A stretch of 64,000 bases of DNA. Origin: an uncultured Collinsella sp. GTDB lineage: Bacteria > Actinomycetota > Coriobacteriia > Coriobacteriales > Coriobacteriaceae. The stretch is from positions 62,001 through 126,000 of the forward strand of contig CAMQHT010000001.1 in the NCBI GenBank assembly GCA_947001705.1, in the 5' to 3' direction. The stretch's first letter is position 1. Each line of letters begins with the position of its first letter. Below, one piece after another: positions 45,811 to 53,579 of the stretch. The translations under genes and the position numbers were made by a program. The notes below the pieces were generated by a model that made no database searches, had not been told where the DNA came from, and saw only the letters and a list, made by a program, of their open reading frames with translations.

Positions 45811-47099
45811 TGGCCCGTTTCCCCCTTGTTCCCACGGCACCCGAGCCCGAGTGTGCCATTTTAGTTGGTGTTGAGTGGCGCGACAATGCATGGCCGCTCG
45901 ATCGCTCGCTTGATGAGCTGGAGCGTCTTGCCCACACAGCTGGTGCCCAGAGCGTGGCACGCTTGTCGCAGCGTTTGGTAAAGCCGTATCCTAAATCGTT
46001 TATCGGTTCCGGTAAGGTTGAAGAGCTGTGCGGCCTGGTGCATCGCATGGATGCCGATGTCGTTATTTTTGACGACGACCTGACCCCCTCGCAGCAATCC
46101 TATTTGGAGAAAGCCGTGGGCGAGCCGGTAAAGATTATCGATCGTACAGCACTGATCCTGGATATCTTTGGCCTGCATGCTCAGACGCGTGAGGGACGCC
46201 TGCAGGTACAGCTGGCACAGCTTCAATATTTGTTGCCTCGCTTGCGTGGCATGTGGAGCCATCTCGCCAAGGAGCAGACGCGCGGCGGCATCGGCTCACG
46301 TTTTGGTCAGGGCGAAAGTCAGCTCGAGGTCGACCGTCGCCTCATTCGTAATAAGATCGCTGCGCTTCGTCGTGAGCTCAAGCAGGTTGAACAGCGTCGC
46401 GATGTTCAATCCAAGAGCCGCATTGAGTCACCGGCGTTTCGCGTCGCGTTAGCCGGTTATACCAATGCCGGTAAATCGACGTTGCTTAATCGTCTGACCG
46501 GCTCTACGGTACTTTCGCAGGACAAGCTGTTTGCTACGCTCGACCCTACGACGCGTTCGTATCGCCTGCCCGGCGGTCGCGGCATGACGATTACCGATAC
46601 CGTCGGCTTTATTCAAAAGCTGCCGCATGGTCTGGTCGATGCCTTTAAATCGACGCTGTCCGAGGTGTTGGGTGCCGATCTAATTCTCAAAGTCGTAGAT
46701 GCGTCTGACGAGGACTATGAGCGGCAGCTGGAGGCTGTCGACCGCGTGCTTGATGAGATCGGCGCCGGAGAGCGTTTAACGCTGACCGTATTCAATAAAA
46801 TCGATCTTCTCGATAGCGTCGATCGATTGAGTTTCCGTCGTCGTTATCCCGAAGCCGTTCTGTTCTCGGCCCAGACGGGTGAGGGACTCGACGATCTCGT
46901 CGACCGTATTGCTCGCGAGGCAGCTGCCACCGATGTGTTGCTCTCCGCTGATATTCCGTATCGCGAGGGCGCTCTCATCACGCTGGTGCATGAGCAGGGA
47001 ACCCTTCTGCATGAGGAATATCTCGAGGACGGCGTTCGCATTGTGGCGAAACTGCCGGCTCGTATTGCACCGCGGCTTGAGCGTTATCGTACCGAGTAG
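45810..47099 (+). CDS. hflX: GTPase HflX
   Basis: Ribosome-splitting GTPase of the Obg superfamily. The 429-aa protein has the N-terminal HflX domain (SFIGSGKVEEL, IFDDDLTPSQ), a coiled helical linker with QTRGGIGSRF, and the GTPase domain with GYTNAGKST (G1), DTVGFI (G3) and NKID (G4). Its 3' end overlaps by 16 nt the convergent DUF1624 gene. Confidence 0.94.
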   Translation: MARFPLVPTAPEPECAILVGVEWRDNAWPLDRSLDELERLAHTAGAQSVARLSQRLVKPYPKSFIGSGKVEELCGLVHRMDADVVIFDDDLTPSQQSYLEKAVGEPVKIIDRTALILDIFGLHAQTREGRLQVQLAQLQYLLPRLRGMWSHLAKEQTRGGIGSRFGQGESQLEVDRRLIRNKIAALRRELKQVEQRRDVQSKSRIESPAFRVALAGYTNAGKSTLLNRLTGSTVLSQDKLFATLDPTTRSYRLPGGRGMTITDTVGFIQKLPHGLVDAFKSTLSEVLGADLILKVVDASDEDYERQLEAVDRVLDEIGAGERLTLTVFNKIDLLDSVDRLSFRRRYPEAVLFSAQTGEGLDDLVDRIAREAAATDVLLSADIPYREGALITLVHEQGTLLHEEYLEDGVRIVAKLPARIAPRLERYRTE

Positions 47100-47788
47100 A
47101 TGAGCTTCAAAATGCCCAGAATGATGGGCTGATGCAGTAGATAAAAGGGGAGTGCATGGCGTCCAAGGCTGGCGAGCGCCGGCAGGGGGTTGGCGTAGGC
47201 CCAGCTAGGGACGGTCTTATCGATTCCCTGCGCTATGTGTGCGGCGAAGTATCCTGCAAGATACATAAAGATAAACGGGATGATGGGGTAGTAATCACCT
47301 GAGATAAACCCAGGGCTCGGAAATCCCAGCCACGCCAGGTAGGGGACAGGGTAGATCGTTTTGGGGATGCTCCAGGTGATTGCGAACAACATAAGGCATA
47401 GGGGCATGCCCCATCTCGCCGTTATCTTCTTAAGGACGGGATCGGTCAACGCTACGATGCCGGTGCATGCGGCCATGCAGTAGATGATGCCAAAATTAAC
47501 CGAATCGTCGACTGAGACAAGTGTTGTTGCCAACCAGACAACGAGTGCTGCTAAGGCGTATTTGGCGGCACGTTTGATATTGTTGCGCGAAAGGGTGCAC
47601 ATCCAACCGGCGATAAACAAAAATACCCAGCTGATGCTGGCGCGCCAGATGTCTTGAAAGACTGACTGGGTAAACCAGGGCATATCCCAGCCGTACAGGT
47701 AGGCGAGATCATAGCAAGCGTGAAAACCTGCCATAGAAATCATCGTAAACCCGCGGACGGTATCAAATATGGTTATGCGTTTTTGCAT
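47084..47788 (-). CDS. DUF1624 (heparan-alpha-glucosaminide N-acetyltransferase-like) membrane protein
   Basis: The 234-aa protein is strongly hydrophobic with about six or seven transmembrane helices. It begins RITIFDTVRGFTMISMAGFHACYD, the DUF1624 pattern, with LFIAGWMC and a C-terminal LGRHALPFYLLHQPI typical of membrane acyltransferases. It may acetylate a wall or lipid sugar, but the substrate is unknown. It starts on the last base of the lexA stop on the minus strand, so it is probably cotranscribed with lexA and SOS-inducible, which is unexpected for this family. Confidence 0.8.
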   Translation of the reverse strand: MQKRITIFDTVRGFTMISMAGFHACYDLAYLYGWDMPWFTQSVFQDIWRASISWVFLFIAGWMCTLSRNNIKRAAKYALAALVVWLATTLVSVDDSVNFGIIYCMAACTGIVALTDPVLKKITARWGMPLCLMLFAITWSIPKTIYPVPYLAWLGFPSPGFISGDYYPIIPFIFMYLAGYFAAHIAQGIDKTVPSWAYANPLPALASLGRHALPFYLLHQPIILGILKLIYSVR

Positions 47789-48432
47789 TACGAGAACCGG
47801 CGCATCAAGCCGACGACTTTGCCCAGGATAACGGGATTCGTTGCATAGATAGGTTCCATGGTGTCGTTCTCGGGCTGCAAGCGCACACGCCTCTGCTCCT
47901 TGTAGAACGTCTTGACGGTCGCCGAACCATCAATCATGGCCACGACAATTTCGCCGTTCATGGCACTCTTTTGTTCACGGACGATGATGTAATCGCCATT
48001 GAAGATGCCGACATTGATCATTGAGCTCCCATGCACCTCAAGGATAAAGGAACCCTGATCAGTGGCGATTTCGGTCGGGATAGTAAACGTGTCTTCGATA
48101 TTCTGCTCGGCCAGAATGGGAATCCCAGCCGCGACGCGACCAACGAGCGGTAGCGAGACCGTTCCGCGAGGTGCGGTGGGCTCGTCAGATTTAGAAATTG
48201 AGACAGAGGAACCGTCTTCGTTAAAGAGTTCCAGGGCGCGCGGTTTGGTGGCATCGCGCTTGAGTAGCCCGCGCGCCTCCAGGGCAGAGAGATGGGCGTG
48301 CACGGTGCTGGGGGAGGAAAGGCCCACGGCAGAAGCCATTTCGCGCACGCTGGGCGGATAACCCTTCTCCTGCTGATATTCCTTGATGAAGTCGTAAATT
48401 TGCTGCTGACGCTTGGTAATTTTGCGAGCCAT
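47788..48432 (-). CDS. lexA: LexA repressor
   Basis: SOS repressor, 214 aa. An N-terminal winged helix (residues 1-65, PPSVREMASAVGLSSPSTVHAH) precedes the S24 peptidase domain. The cleavage site is Ala102-Gly103 in GRVAAGIP, the catalytic Ser138 is in HGSSM and Lys174 in ATVK. ATG 48432 is chosen for GAGAGGA; two upstream in-frame ATGs lack an RBS. Three LexA boxes lie in the divergent promoter region, so it represses itself. Confidence 0.95.
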   Translation of the reverse strand: MARKITKRQQQIYDFIKEYQQEKGYPPSVREMASAVGLSSPSTVHAHLSALEARGLLKRDATKPRALELFNEDGSSVSISKSDEPTAPRGTVSLPLVGRVAAGIPILAEQNIEDTFTIPTEIATDQGSFILEVHGSSMINVGIFNGDYIIVREQKSAMNGEIVVAMIDGSATVKTFYKEQRRVRLQPENDTMEPIYATNPVILGKVVGLMRRFS

Positions 48433-48455
48433 CAGGGCATCCTCTCTACCCATGC

Positions 48456-48469
48456 CAAACAAATGTTCG
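48456..48469. promoter_or_regulatory. LexA box 1
   Basis: CAAAC-AAAT-GTTCG, one mismatch to CGAAC-N4-GTTCG; it is nearest to lexA. Confidence 0.7.
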
Positions 48470-48477
48470 AATTTTGC

Positions 48478-48506
48478 TTGACAGGAACAACTGTTCGAAG
48501 ATAATA
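48478..48506 (+). promoter_or_regulatory. Promoter of the YneA-like gene containing LexA box 2
   Basis: TTGACA (48478-48483) and ATAATA (48501-48506) are 17 bp apart. Box 2, GGAAC-AACT-GTTCG (48484-48497), fills the spacer. Confidence 0.82.
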
Positions 48507-48511
48507 ATAAC

Positions 48512-48525
48512 CGAACATTCGTTCT
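48512..48525. promoter_or_regulatory. LexA box 3
   Basis: CGAAC-ATTC-GTTCT, one mismatch; it would lie just downstream of the yneA-side start of transcription. Confidence 0.75.
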
Positions 48526-48592
48526 CGCGCTAGATATTTTTGTCCGCGCGGCTTGATAAAACTGTTCTCAGCAAAACACGCGAGAGGAGAAC

Positions 48593-49045
48593 ATGATGAA
48601 CGCAACGAATATGGTCCAGGGTAACCTCGCCCTTAAGCTCGAGACGCCTGCAGAACCCACATTTACGGTTGTTCAGGGTGGCCGCTCCGGCATTCAGCCT
48701 TTGACCGTAAAGCCTGCTCGCAATCAGCAGGCTGTAGTCGCGCCGGCCCGCGCTGCCCTGAAGGTTTCGACGATTGTCGCCGTTGCCGTTGCGTTTACGC
48801 TCTTCTTTGTCCTCGCTACGTCGGTCTTTAACGCTCGTCACGCTGCGTATGCCGAGTCCGTTTCCAACATTACCTACGAGACTATTCGCGTTCAGCCTGG
48901 CGATTCTCTTTGGTCGCTTGCCGAGGAATATCCAATCGAAGGCCTTTCCACGCAAGAGACTTCCGATATGATCCGTAACGTCAATCATCTGGAGCATGGT
49001 TCGCTCGCCGCCGGTGCGCATCTTAAGGTTCCCGCTCGTTCGTAA
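48593..49045 (+). CDS. LysM membrane protein, YneA-like SOS cell-division inhibitor candidate
   Basis: The 150-aa protein has a cytoplasmic N-terminus, one transmembrane segment (about 56-78, LKVSTIVAVAVAFTLFFVLA) and a C-terminal LysM domain (IRVQPGDSLWSLAEEYP onward). Size, topology, LysM and position divergent from lexA match Bacillus YneA, which blocks division during SOS. The N-terminal cytoplasmic part is longer than in YneA. Three LexA boxes upstream support SOS control. GAGAGGAGA precedes the ATG; a second ATG follows immediately. Confidence 0.82.
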   Translation: MMNATNMVQGNLALKLETPAEPTFTVVQGGRSGIQPLTVKPARNQQAVVAPARAALKVSTIVAVAVAFTLFFVLATSVFNARHAAYAESVSNITYETIRVQPGDSLWSLAEEYPIEGLSTQETSDMIRNVNHLEHGSLAAGAHLKVPARS

Positions 49046-49096
49046 TCATTATCGCGCTGCGCATGGTACCCTTGTTATCGTTTAAGAGGAGGTACC

Positions 49097-49540
49097 ATGC
49101 GCTGTCCCAAATGCGGCAAGGCACATACCCGCGTCGTTGATTCCCGTATGCAGGAGTCAAATAACACCATTAAGCGTCGTCGCGAATGTTGCTCGTGTAA
49201 CTACCGCTTTACAACGTTTGAGCGATGTGAAGACCCAATCGAGGTCATTAAGTCAGACGGAACCAAGCAGCGGTTCGATCGCAATAAACTGCTCGTCGGC
49301 TTGATGCGCGCCACCATCAAGCGCGATATCGACACTAAGAAGCTCAATGAGATTATCGACGACATCGAGGTCGAGCTGCGCTCTCGCACACTGACGGCCG
49401 TCACGTCCCATGAGTTGGGTGACATGGTGCTCAAGCGCTTGGCCAAGATCGACAAGGTGGCCTACATTCGCTTTGCCTCGGTCTACCGCGATTTCAAAGA
49501 CGTCGATGAGTTTCTGCAAGAGCTCGACAAGCTAAGGTGA
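49097..49540 (+). CDS. nrdR: Transcriptional repressor NrdR
   Basis: Represses ribonucleotide reductase operons when dATP is bound. The 147-aa protein has an N-terminal zinc ribbon (CPKC near residue 3, CCSC near 31) and an ATP-cone (IEVIKSDGTKQRFDRNKL onward). GGAGG precedes ATG. dut follows after 4 nt, linking two genes of dNTP balance. Confidence 0.94.
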   Translation: MRCPKCGKAHTRVVDSRMQESNNTIKRRRECCSCNYRFTTFERCEDPIEVIKSDGTKQRFDRNKLLVGLMRATIKRDIDTKKLNEIIDDIEVELRSRTLTAVTSHELGDMVLKRLAKIDKVAYIRFASVYRDFKDVDEFLQELDKLR

Positions 49541-49544
49541 TTCC

Positions 49545-49988
49545 ATGTCTAACATTACCGTCAACATAAAGCGTCTCGACCCCACCGTCGAGCTTCCCAA
49601 ATACGCCCATCCCTCCGATGCCGGCTTGGATCTATGCTCCAACGAGGACTGCGTCCTGAAGCCCTTCGAACGCTGTCTGGTCTCTACGGGGCTGGCCATC
49701 GCCCTGCCCGATGGCTACGCCGGCTTCGTCCAGCCTCGCAGCGGCCTAGCTATTAAGCAGGGACTTTCTATAGTCAACACGCCTGGCCTCATCGACGCCC
49801 ACTACCGAGGAGAACTCAAGGTCATCCTCATTAACCTAGACCCCACGAACAACATCCAAATCAAAAAAGGCGACCGCATAGCCCAACTCGTCATCCAAGA
49901 AGTCCCCACGGTCAACCTCATAGAGGTAGACGAACTAGACGAAACCGACCGAGGCAAAGGAGGCTTCGGCTCCAGCGGCATCGCCTAG
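49545..49988 (+). CDS. dut: dUTP diphosphatase
   Basis: Trimeric dUTPase. All five motifs are visible: AGLDLCS, QPRSGLA, GLIDAHYRGEL, GDRIAQLVI and GKGGFGSSG. The 147-aa length is standard. Codon use changes in the second half (from about 49745): CTA, ATA, CGA, CAA and AAA codons become frequent, unlike the neighbours. AAGGTG precedes the ATG. A structured element follows 15 nt after the stop. Confidence 0.94.
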   Translation: MSNITVNIKRLDPTVELPKYAHPSDAGLDLCSNEDCVLKPFERCLVSTGLAIALPDGYAGFVQPRSGLAIKQGLSIVNTPGLIDAHYRGELKVILINLDPTNNIQIKKGDRIAQLVIQEVPTVNLIEVDELDETDRGKGGFGSSGIA

Positions 49989-50003
49989 GGCGCTCGTATC
50001 CCT

Positions 50004-50106
50004 CCCGCCCGGGGCTTACCTATATCATTCCATGCTCAAACATTCTCGCGTCGCTTCGCTCGCTGCGAAACTGCGCGTGGAACGATATGTGTGAGAGGCA
50101 GGCGGG
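50004..50106 (+). repeat. Structured element C (plus orientation)
   Basis: ATATCATTCCA (50022-50032) pairs with TGGAACGATAT (50078-50088) with one G-U. Outer CCCGCC (50004-50009) can pair with GGCGGG (50101-50106). The 45-nt core (50033-50077) starts TGCTCAAACATTCTCGC and ends GCTGCGAAACTGCGCG. The same core, shorter by 9 nt, occurs inverted at 50299. Confidence 0.75.
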
Positions 50107-50129
50107 CGGTTACTCGCTTGAAACAATAT

Positions 50130-50202
50130 TTACTTTTCTAGTAAGTCGATGCGATAAAAGGACGCCTCCTTTGTCGCATCGACTTACTGTATTTATATTT
50201 TC
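50130..50202. terminator. Bidirectional terminator-like hairpin between elements C and D
   Basis: The 15-nt arm at 50140-50154 is perfectly complementary to 50174-50188. Inside, AAAGGA pairs with TCCTTT around CGCC. T-rich sequence follows on the right (TATTTATATTTT) and A/T-rich sequence lies on the left. It suits termination of dut and of the convergent glycosyltransferase gene. Confidence 0.7.
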
Positions 50203-50264
50203 TGGTTCCCCTTTGCAGATTCTACTGGAGGGGAATCTGGTATAGCTGCTAGTACGTAAACGCA

Positions 50265-50368
50265 GCTTACCTGCGGGAGGCCCCTATATATCGTCCCACG
50301 CGCAGTTTCGCAGCGAAGCGAGAATGTTTGAGCATGGGATGATATATAGGGGCCTCCCGCAGGTAAGC
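50265..50368 (-). repeat. Structured element D (minus orientation)
   Basis: A 34-nt left arm (50265-50298) is complementary to the right arm (50335-50368) except for one wobble. The arms enclose a 36-nt core. On the minus strand the core begins TGCTCAAACATTCTCGC and ends GCTGCGAAACTGCGCG, as in element C. It ends 14 nt from the glycosyltransferase stop codon. Confidence 0.85.
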
Positions 50369-50381
50369 GGACATAAAGACG

Positions 50382-51683
50382 CTAGCGGATATGCGCGGGT
50401 TTTCCGCCCCAGTAGAAGCGGCAGAAGGCTCGTTTGCGCTTTTGGGGTTTGCCTACGAGCTCCATGGTTGCGATGGCTATGTCTTCGGCTGCGTGGGGGC
50501 GGCGTAGTACTTCGCCGTTGATGAGTAGGGCTTTGAGTGATTCGGGATGGTCGTGCAAGTGACGTAGGGTAACGATGAGCTCTCGTGCGGTGGTGACATG
50601 CATGCTGGCGCCCATGCCGGTGAGCATGGTGGTGTTGGCCTTTTCCTGGCCATAGGACTTGCCCAGCAGAATCATCGGCAGATGTGCGCATAGGCACTCG
50701 GTGACCGTGAGTCCGCCCGATTTGAGAATTGCCAGGTCGCAGCCGTGCATAAGCGCTGCCATATCATCGACATAGTCCAGAACCGTGACGTTTTCGAGCT
50801 TCATGGCGTCGAAGAGCGTTTTGAGGCGGGTGGCATATTCGGTGTCTTTGCCCGGCAAAAAGACAAAGTGCATGTCTTCGAAGCTGCGTAGGAAGGGGAG
50901 GGTGCGGTCCATCTCCGCGCGAAAGCGAACGTACGGTTGAGGCAAACTGGCACCGGCCATTACCAGCACGACGGTCTTCTCGGTGGGGAGGTTGAACTTA
51001 GCTAGCTCTTCCTCGCGATCGTAATCCGTGTCGAATCCGGCGCGAATAGGAATGCCGGTAATGCGAATCTTTGTCTCGAGCACCTTGCGCGGACGCAGCG
51101 TTTCGGCCATAAATTCGTTGGCAACACAGAATAAATCGGTGTCCTTGTGGGGCCACCATCCCTCGACTTCGTAGTCGGTCGGTACGCAGATGACCGGATA
51201 ATCGATACCCGTAATTACGCGGGCGCCCACGGCAACATTGGCTGCTGTGATGTGCGTTGCAACCACGGCTATGGGCCTGCGGCTACGAATATATTCGTTG
51301 AAGGCGGGGAACATAATTCGCGACCATGCCGTTCCGCCACCCCAGAGAAGATGTCCCGTAAGCGTATATCGCCAGGTCAGGTCGTAAATGGGGCGCGTGG
51401 CTCCCGTAAAAGAAGCCGCGGTCTTATTGCCATCGAATTTAATACGTCCAAAATCAAGGATATCGAGCACTTCAATCTCAATATCCTCGGGGATGCCATT
51501 GGTGCCGCGGATGAGGTCGAATGCCTGCGCTATCGCATTTGCGGCGGCCTTGTGGCCCGAGCCAACGGAGGCATGCACGATGGTCACGAGAGGTTTTTGC
51601 TGAGCCAGGAGCGTGGTTTGCTCCGATTGGGGAGTGCTGTGCGTGAGCAGGGGAGCGTCGTCACTCGTCTGCGCCTGGTCCAT
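50382..51683 (-). CDS. UgtP/MGDG-synthase-type glycosyltransferase
   Basis: Family GT28 glycosyltransferase, 433 aa. The N-terminal MGDG-synthase domain starts VTIVHASVGSGHKAAANAI, and the C-terminal UDP-sugar domain has VVLVMAGAS and AILKSGGLTVTECL. Members transfer glucose or galactose to diacylglycerol, giving glycolipid membrane anchors. ATG 51683 is chosen for AAGGGGAG; the frame opens 39 nt earlier. A 40-residue Gln/Thr-rich N-terminal tail precedes the domain. The acceptor specificity cannot be read from the sequence. Confidence 0.87.
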   Translation of the reverse strand: MDQAQTSDDAPLLTHSTPQSEQTTLLAQQKPLVTIVHASVGSGHKAAANAIAQAFDLIRGTNGIPEDIEIEVLDILDFGRIKFDGNKTAASFTGATRPIYDLTWRYTLTGHLLWGGGTAWSRIMFPAFNEYIRSRRPIAVVATHITAANVAVGARVITGIDYPVICVPTDYEVEGWWPHKDTDLFCVANEFMAETLRPRKVLETKIRITGIPIRAGFDTDYDREEELAKFNLPTEKTVVLVMAGASLPQPYVRFRAEMDRTLPFLRSFEDMHFVFLPGKDTEYATRLKTLFDAMKLENVTVLDYVDDMAALMHGCDLAILKSGGLTVTECLCAHLPMILLGKSYGQEKANTTMLTGMGASMHVTTARELIVTLRHLHDHPESLKALLINGEVLRRPHAAEDIAIATMELVGKPQKRKRAFCRFYWGGKPAHIR

Positions 51684-51801
51684 CGATAACTCCCCTTCAG
51701 CTTTGTAATACGGATTTATCATTGTAGTGCATGAGTGTCACGTTCACGTAAATTTGGGTACGAGCGCAAAGAACGACAACGTTTCGACGAAAGGACGCTT
51801 C

Positions 51802-52740
51802 ATGACTACCGATAAGCCGATCGATGTTGCGATTATCGGTGGCGGCCCCGCGGGCTATGCTGCCGCCATTTATGCTGCGCGTGCCAACCTGACGACGACC
51901 GTGATTGAGCAGGGCATGTCGGGAGGGCAGATCGCCACAACCAATGAGGTCGAGAACTATCCGGGTTTCCCGCTCCTGAGTGGCGCCGAACTCGGCGAGC
52001 GTTTTCAGCAGCATGCAGAGGGCCTGGGAGCACAGGTTACATGGAGCATGGTTACGGGTATCGATTACGATGCCGATGCAGCGTTGTTTACGGTGCATCA
52101 CGATATGGGCGATACGCTGGCCTCGAGCGTTATCGCTTGCATGGGTGCCACGCCGCGTCCGGCAGGTTTCGCAGGCGAGGATACGTATCGCGGTCGTGGC
52201 GTTTCATATTGCGCAACATGTGACGGCATGTTTTTCCGCGGCAAGCAGGTTTTTGTAATCGGTGGTGGCAATTCGGCATGCGAAGAGGCGCTGTTCCTGT
52301 CCGACATTGCCAGCAGTGTGACCATCGTGCTGCGCCGCGACCAGTTCCGTGCGCCCGATGGTGTTGTTCAGAAAGTACTCGCAAAGGACAATATTACAGT
52401 TAGGTACCAAACTAGTATTGTGGAGCTATCGGGCGAAGCCATGCCAACGACGATTACCTTTAAGGACAATGCATCTGGGGAAACTCATGCCGAGTCATTT
52501 GAGCCCGGCTCGTTTGGCATCTTTGTCTTTACGGGGACGCAGCCACATACCGAGCTTGTTGAGCATCTAGTCGATCTGGCTCCCGACGGCGGTATTGTTA
52601 CCGATGATTCGATGGCCACCCGTACGCCCGGCTTATTCGCAGCTGGCGATATCCGTTCCAAGCGTTTACGCCAGGTTGTGACTGCCGTTTCTGACGGAGC
52701 CATAGCGGCAACCGGCGCATACGCTTTTCTACGCGGATAA
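51802..52740 (+). CDS. trxB: Thioredoxin reductase
   Basis: FAD/NADPH disulfide reductase. The 312-aa protein has FAD motif GGGPAGYAAA, the redox pair CATC near residue 136, NADPH motif GGGNSA and the C-terminal FAAGD. ATG 51802 follows AAAGGA. The gene is divergent from the glycosyltransferase gene and ends in a strong terminator. No thioredoxin gene is adjacent. Confidence 0.95.
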   Translation: MTTDKPIDVAIIGGGPAGYAAAIYAARANLTTTVIEQGMSGGQIATTNEVENYPGFPLLSGAELGERFQQHAEGLGAQVTWSMVTGIDYDADAALFTVHHDMGDTLASSVIACMGATPRPAGFAGEDTYRGRGVSYCATCDGMFFRGKQVFVIGGGNSACEEALFLSDIASSVTIVLRRDQFRAPDGVVQKVLAKDNITVRYQTSIVELSGEAMPTTITFKDNASGETHAESFEPGSFGIFVFTGTQPHTELVEHLVDLAPDGGIVTDDSMATRTPGLFAAGDIRSKRLRQVVTAVSDGAIAATGAYAFLRG

Positions 52741-52780
52741 GTACGATAATATATCTTATGTAAGGTTGCTATATTCAAAC

Positions 52781-52823
52781 AAAGTGGTTGGACGATGCAT
52801 CAATGTGTTGTCCAACCACTTTT
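52781..52823 (+). terminator. Rho-independent terminator after trxB
   Basis: AAAGTGGTTGGAC pairs perfectly with GTCCAACCACTTT around a 17-nt loop. Confidence 0.85.
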
Positions 52824-52830
52824 ACTTGCC

Positions 52831-52859
52831 GGCTATGTGGTATGCAAAACTAGATAACC
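52831..52859. promoter_or_regulatory. Operator shared with degV, upstream of the DUF1836 gene
   Basis: Half-site GGCTATGTGGT, a 7-nt spacer ATGCAAA and half-site ACTAGATAACC. Overlapping -10-like hexamers TAGAAT and TACAAT start at 52860 and 52865. The degV site has the same layout. Confidence 0.72.
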
Positions 52860-52894
52860 TAGAATACAATATAGAAAATGAACGGAGGACCTTT

Positions 52895-53506
52895 ATGAAC
52901 CACGTTAAACACGTTATTCCGATGTCCGATTCGTCGGTCAGTATTAAGCCTGAGGATATTCAGCCCACTGTGCTGCCCGATGCATTTATTCAGTCCGAAA
53001 TCGTGTGCAAACTCAATACGTTGAGTCTGTCGCGCTATGACCAGTTGCCCAATGTGACGCTCTACCGCGACCAGGTCATTGAGTATGTTGCGCTGTGGAT
53101 GGAGCCGCTGTCCATTTGCGTTGAGCACCCTGTCATTACGCCATCGATGATCAATAACTACGTTAAGGTCGGCCTGGTGCCTGCTCCGGTCAAAAAGCAA
53201 TATGGCCGCGAGCAGATTGCCCGCCTGATCGCTATCTGCCTCTTTAAACAGGTGCTACCTATTGCTGCGGTGCAGGCACTCTTCAACATTCAGCGTTTGA
53301 GCTACGATGCCCCGACTGCCTTCGATTATGTGGTAGATCAGCTCGAGGCATCGATTCGTTCGGCGTTTTCCGTTGAGCAGACGCCGGTTCCCGATACGGC
53401 GCATCAGGTAACGCGTGAGTCGCTGCTTGTGCGCAGTGCAGTTTCATCCTTCGTTTCGAAGGCGTACCTGATGAGCTATCTAAAGTTTAATGGGTTTAAT
53501 AGCTAG
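52895..53506 (+). CDS. DUF1836 domain protein, probable DNA-binding regulator
   Basis: The 203-aa protein contains a DUF1836 region (about residues 25-170) with a MerR-like helix-turn-helix: ITPSMINNYVKVGLVPAPVKKQYGREQIARL is the characteristic stretch (written in parts: ITPSMINNYVKVGLV, then PVKKQYGREQIARL). ATG 52895 follows ACGGAGG. Its upstream region carries a 29-bp inverted repeat also found at degV, so autoregulation and degV control are inferred. The terminal 40 residues are hydrophobic and variable. Confidence 0.8.
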   Translation: MNHVKHVIPMSDSSVSIKPEDIQPTVLPDAFIQSEIVCKLNTLSLSRYDQLPNVTLYRDQVIEYVALWMEPLSICVEHPVITPSMINNYVKVGLVPAPVKKQYGREQIARLIAICLFKQVLPIAAVQALFNIQRLSYDAPTAFDYVVDQLEASIRSAFSVEQTPVPDTAHQVTRESLLVRSAVSSFVSKAYLMSYLKFNGFNS

Positions 53507-53515
53507 CCGACGTGT

Positions 53516-53567
53516 AAAACGGGCGGGGCAAAGAGCCATCTGTCGCTTTGTCCCGCCCATATTTTTG
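53516..53567. terminator. Bidirectional terminator between the DUF1836 gene and degV
   Basis: GGGCGGGGCAAAG (53521-53533) pairs with CTTTGTCCCGCCC (53546-53558) with one wobble. ATATTTTT follows on the plus strand, and AAAAC precedes it, giving GTTTT on the minus strand. Confidence 0.88.
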
Positions 53568-53579
53568 CTTGGTTGGACT

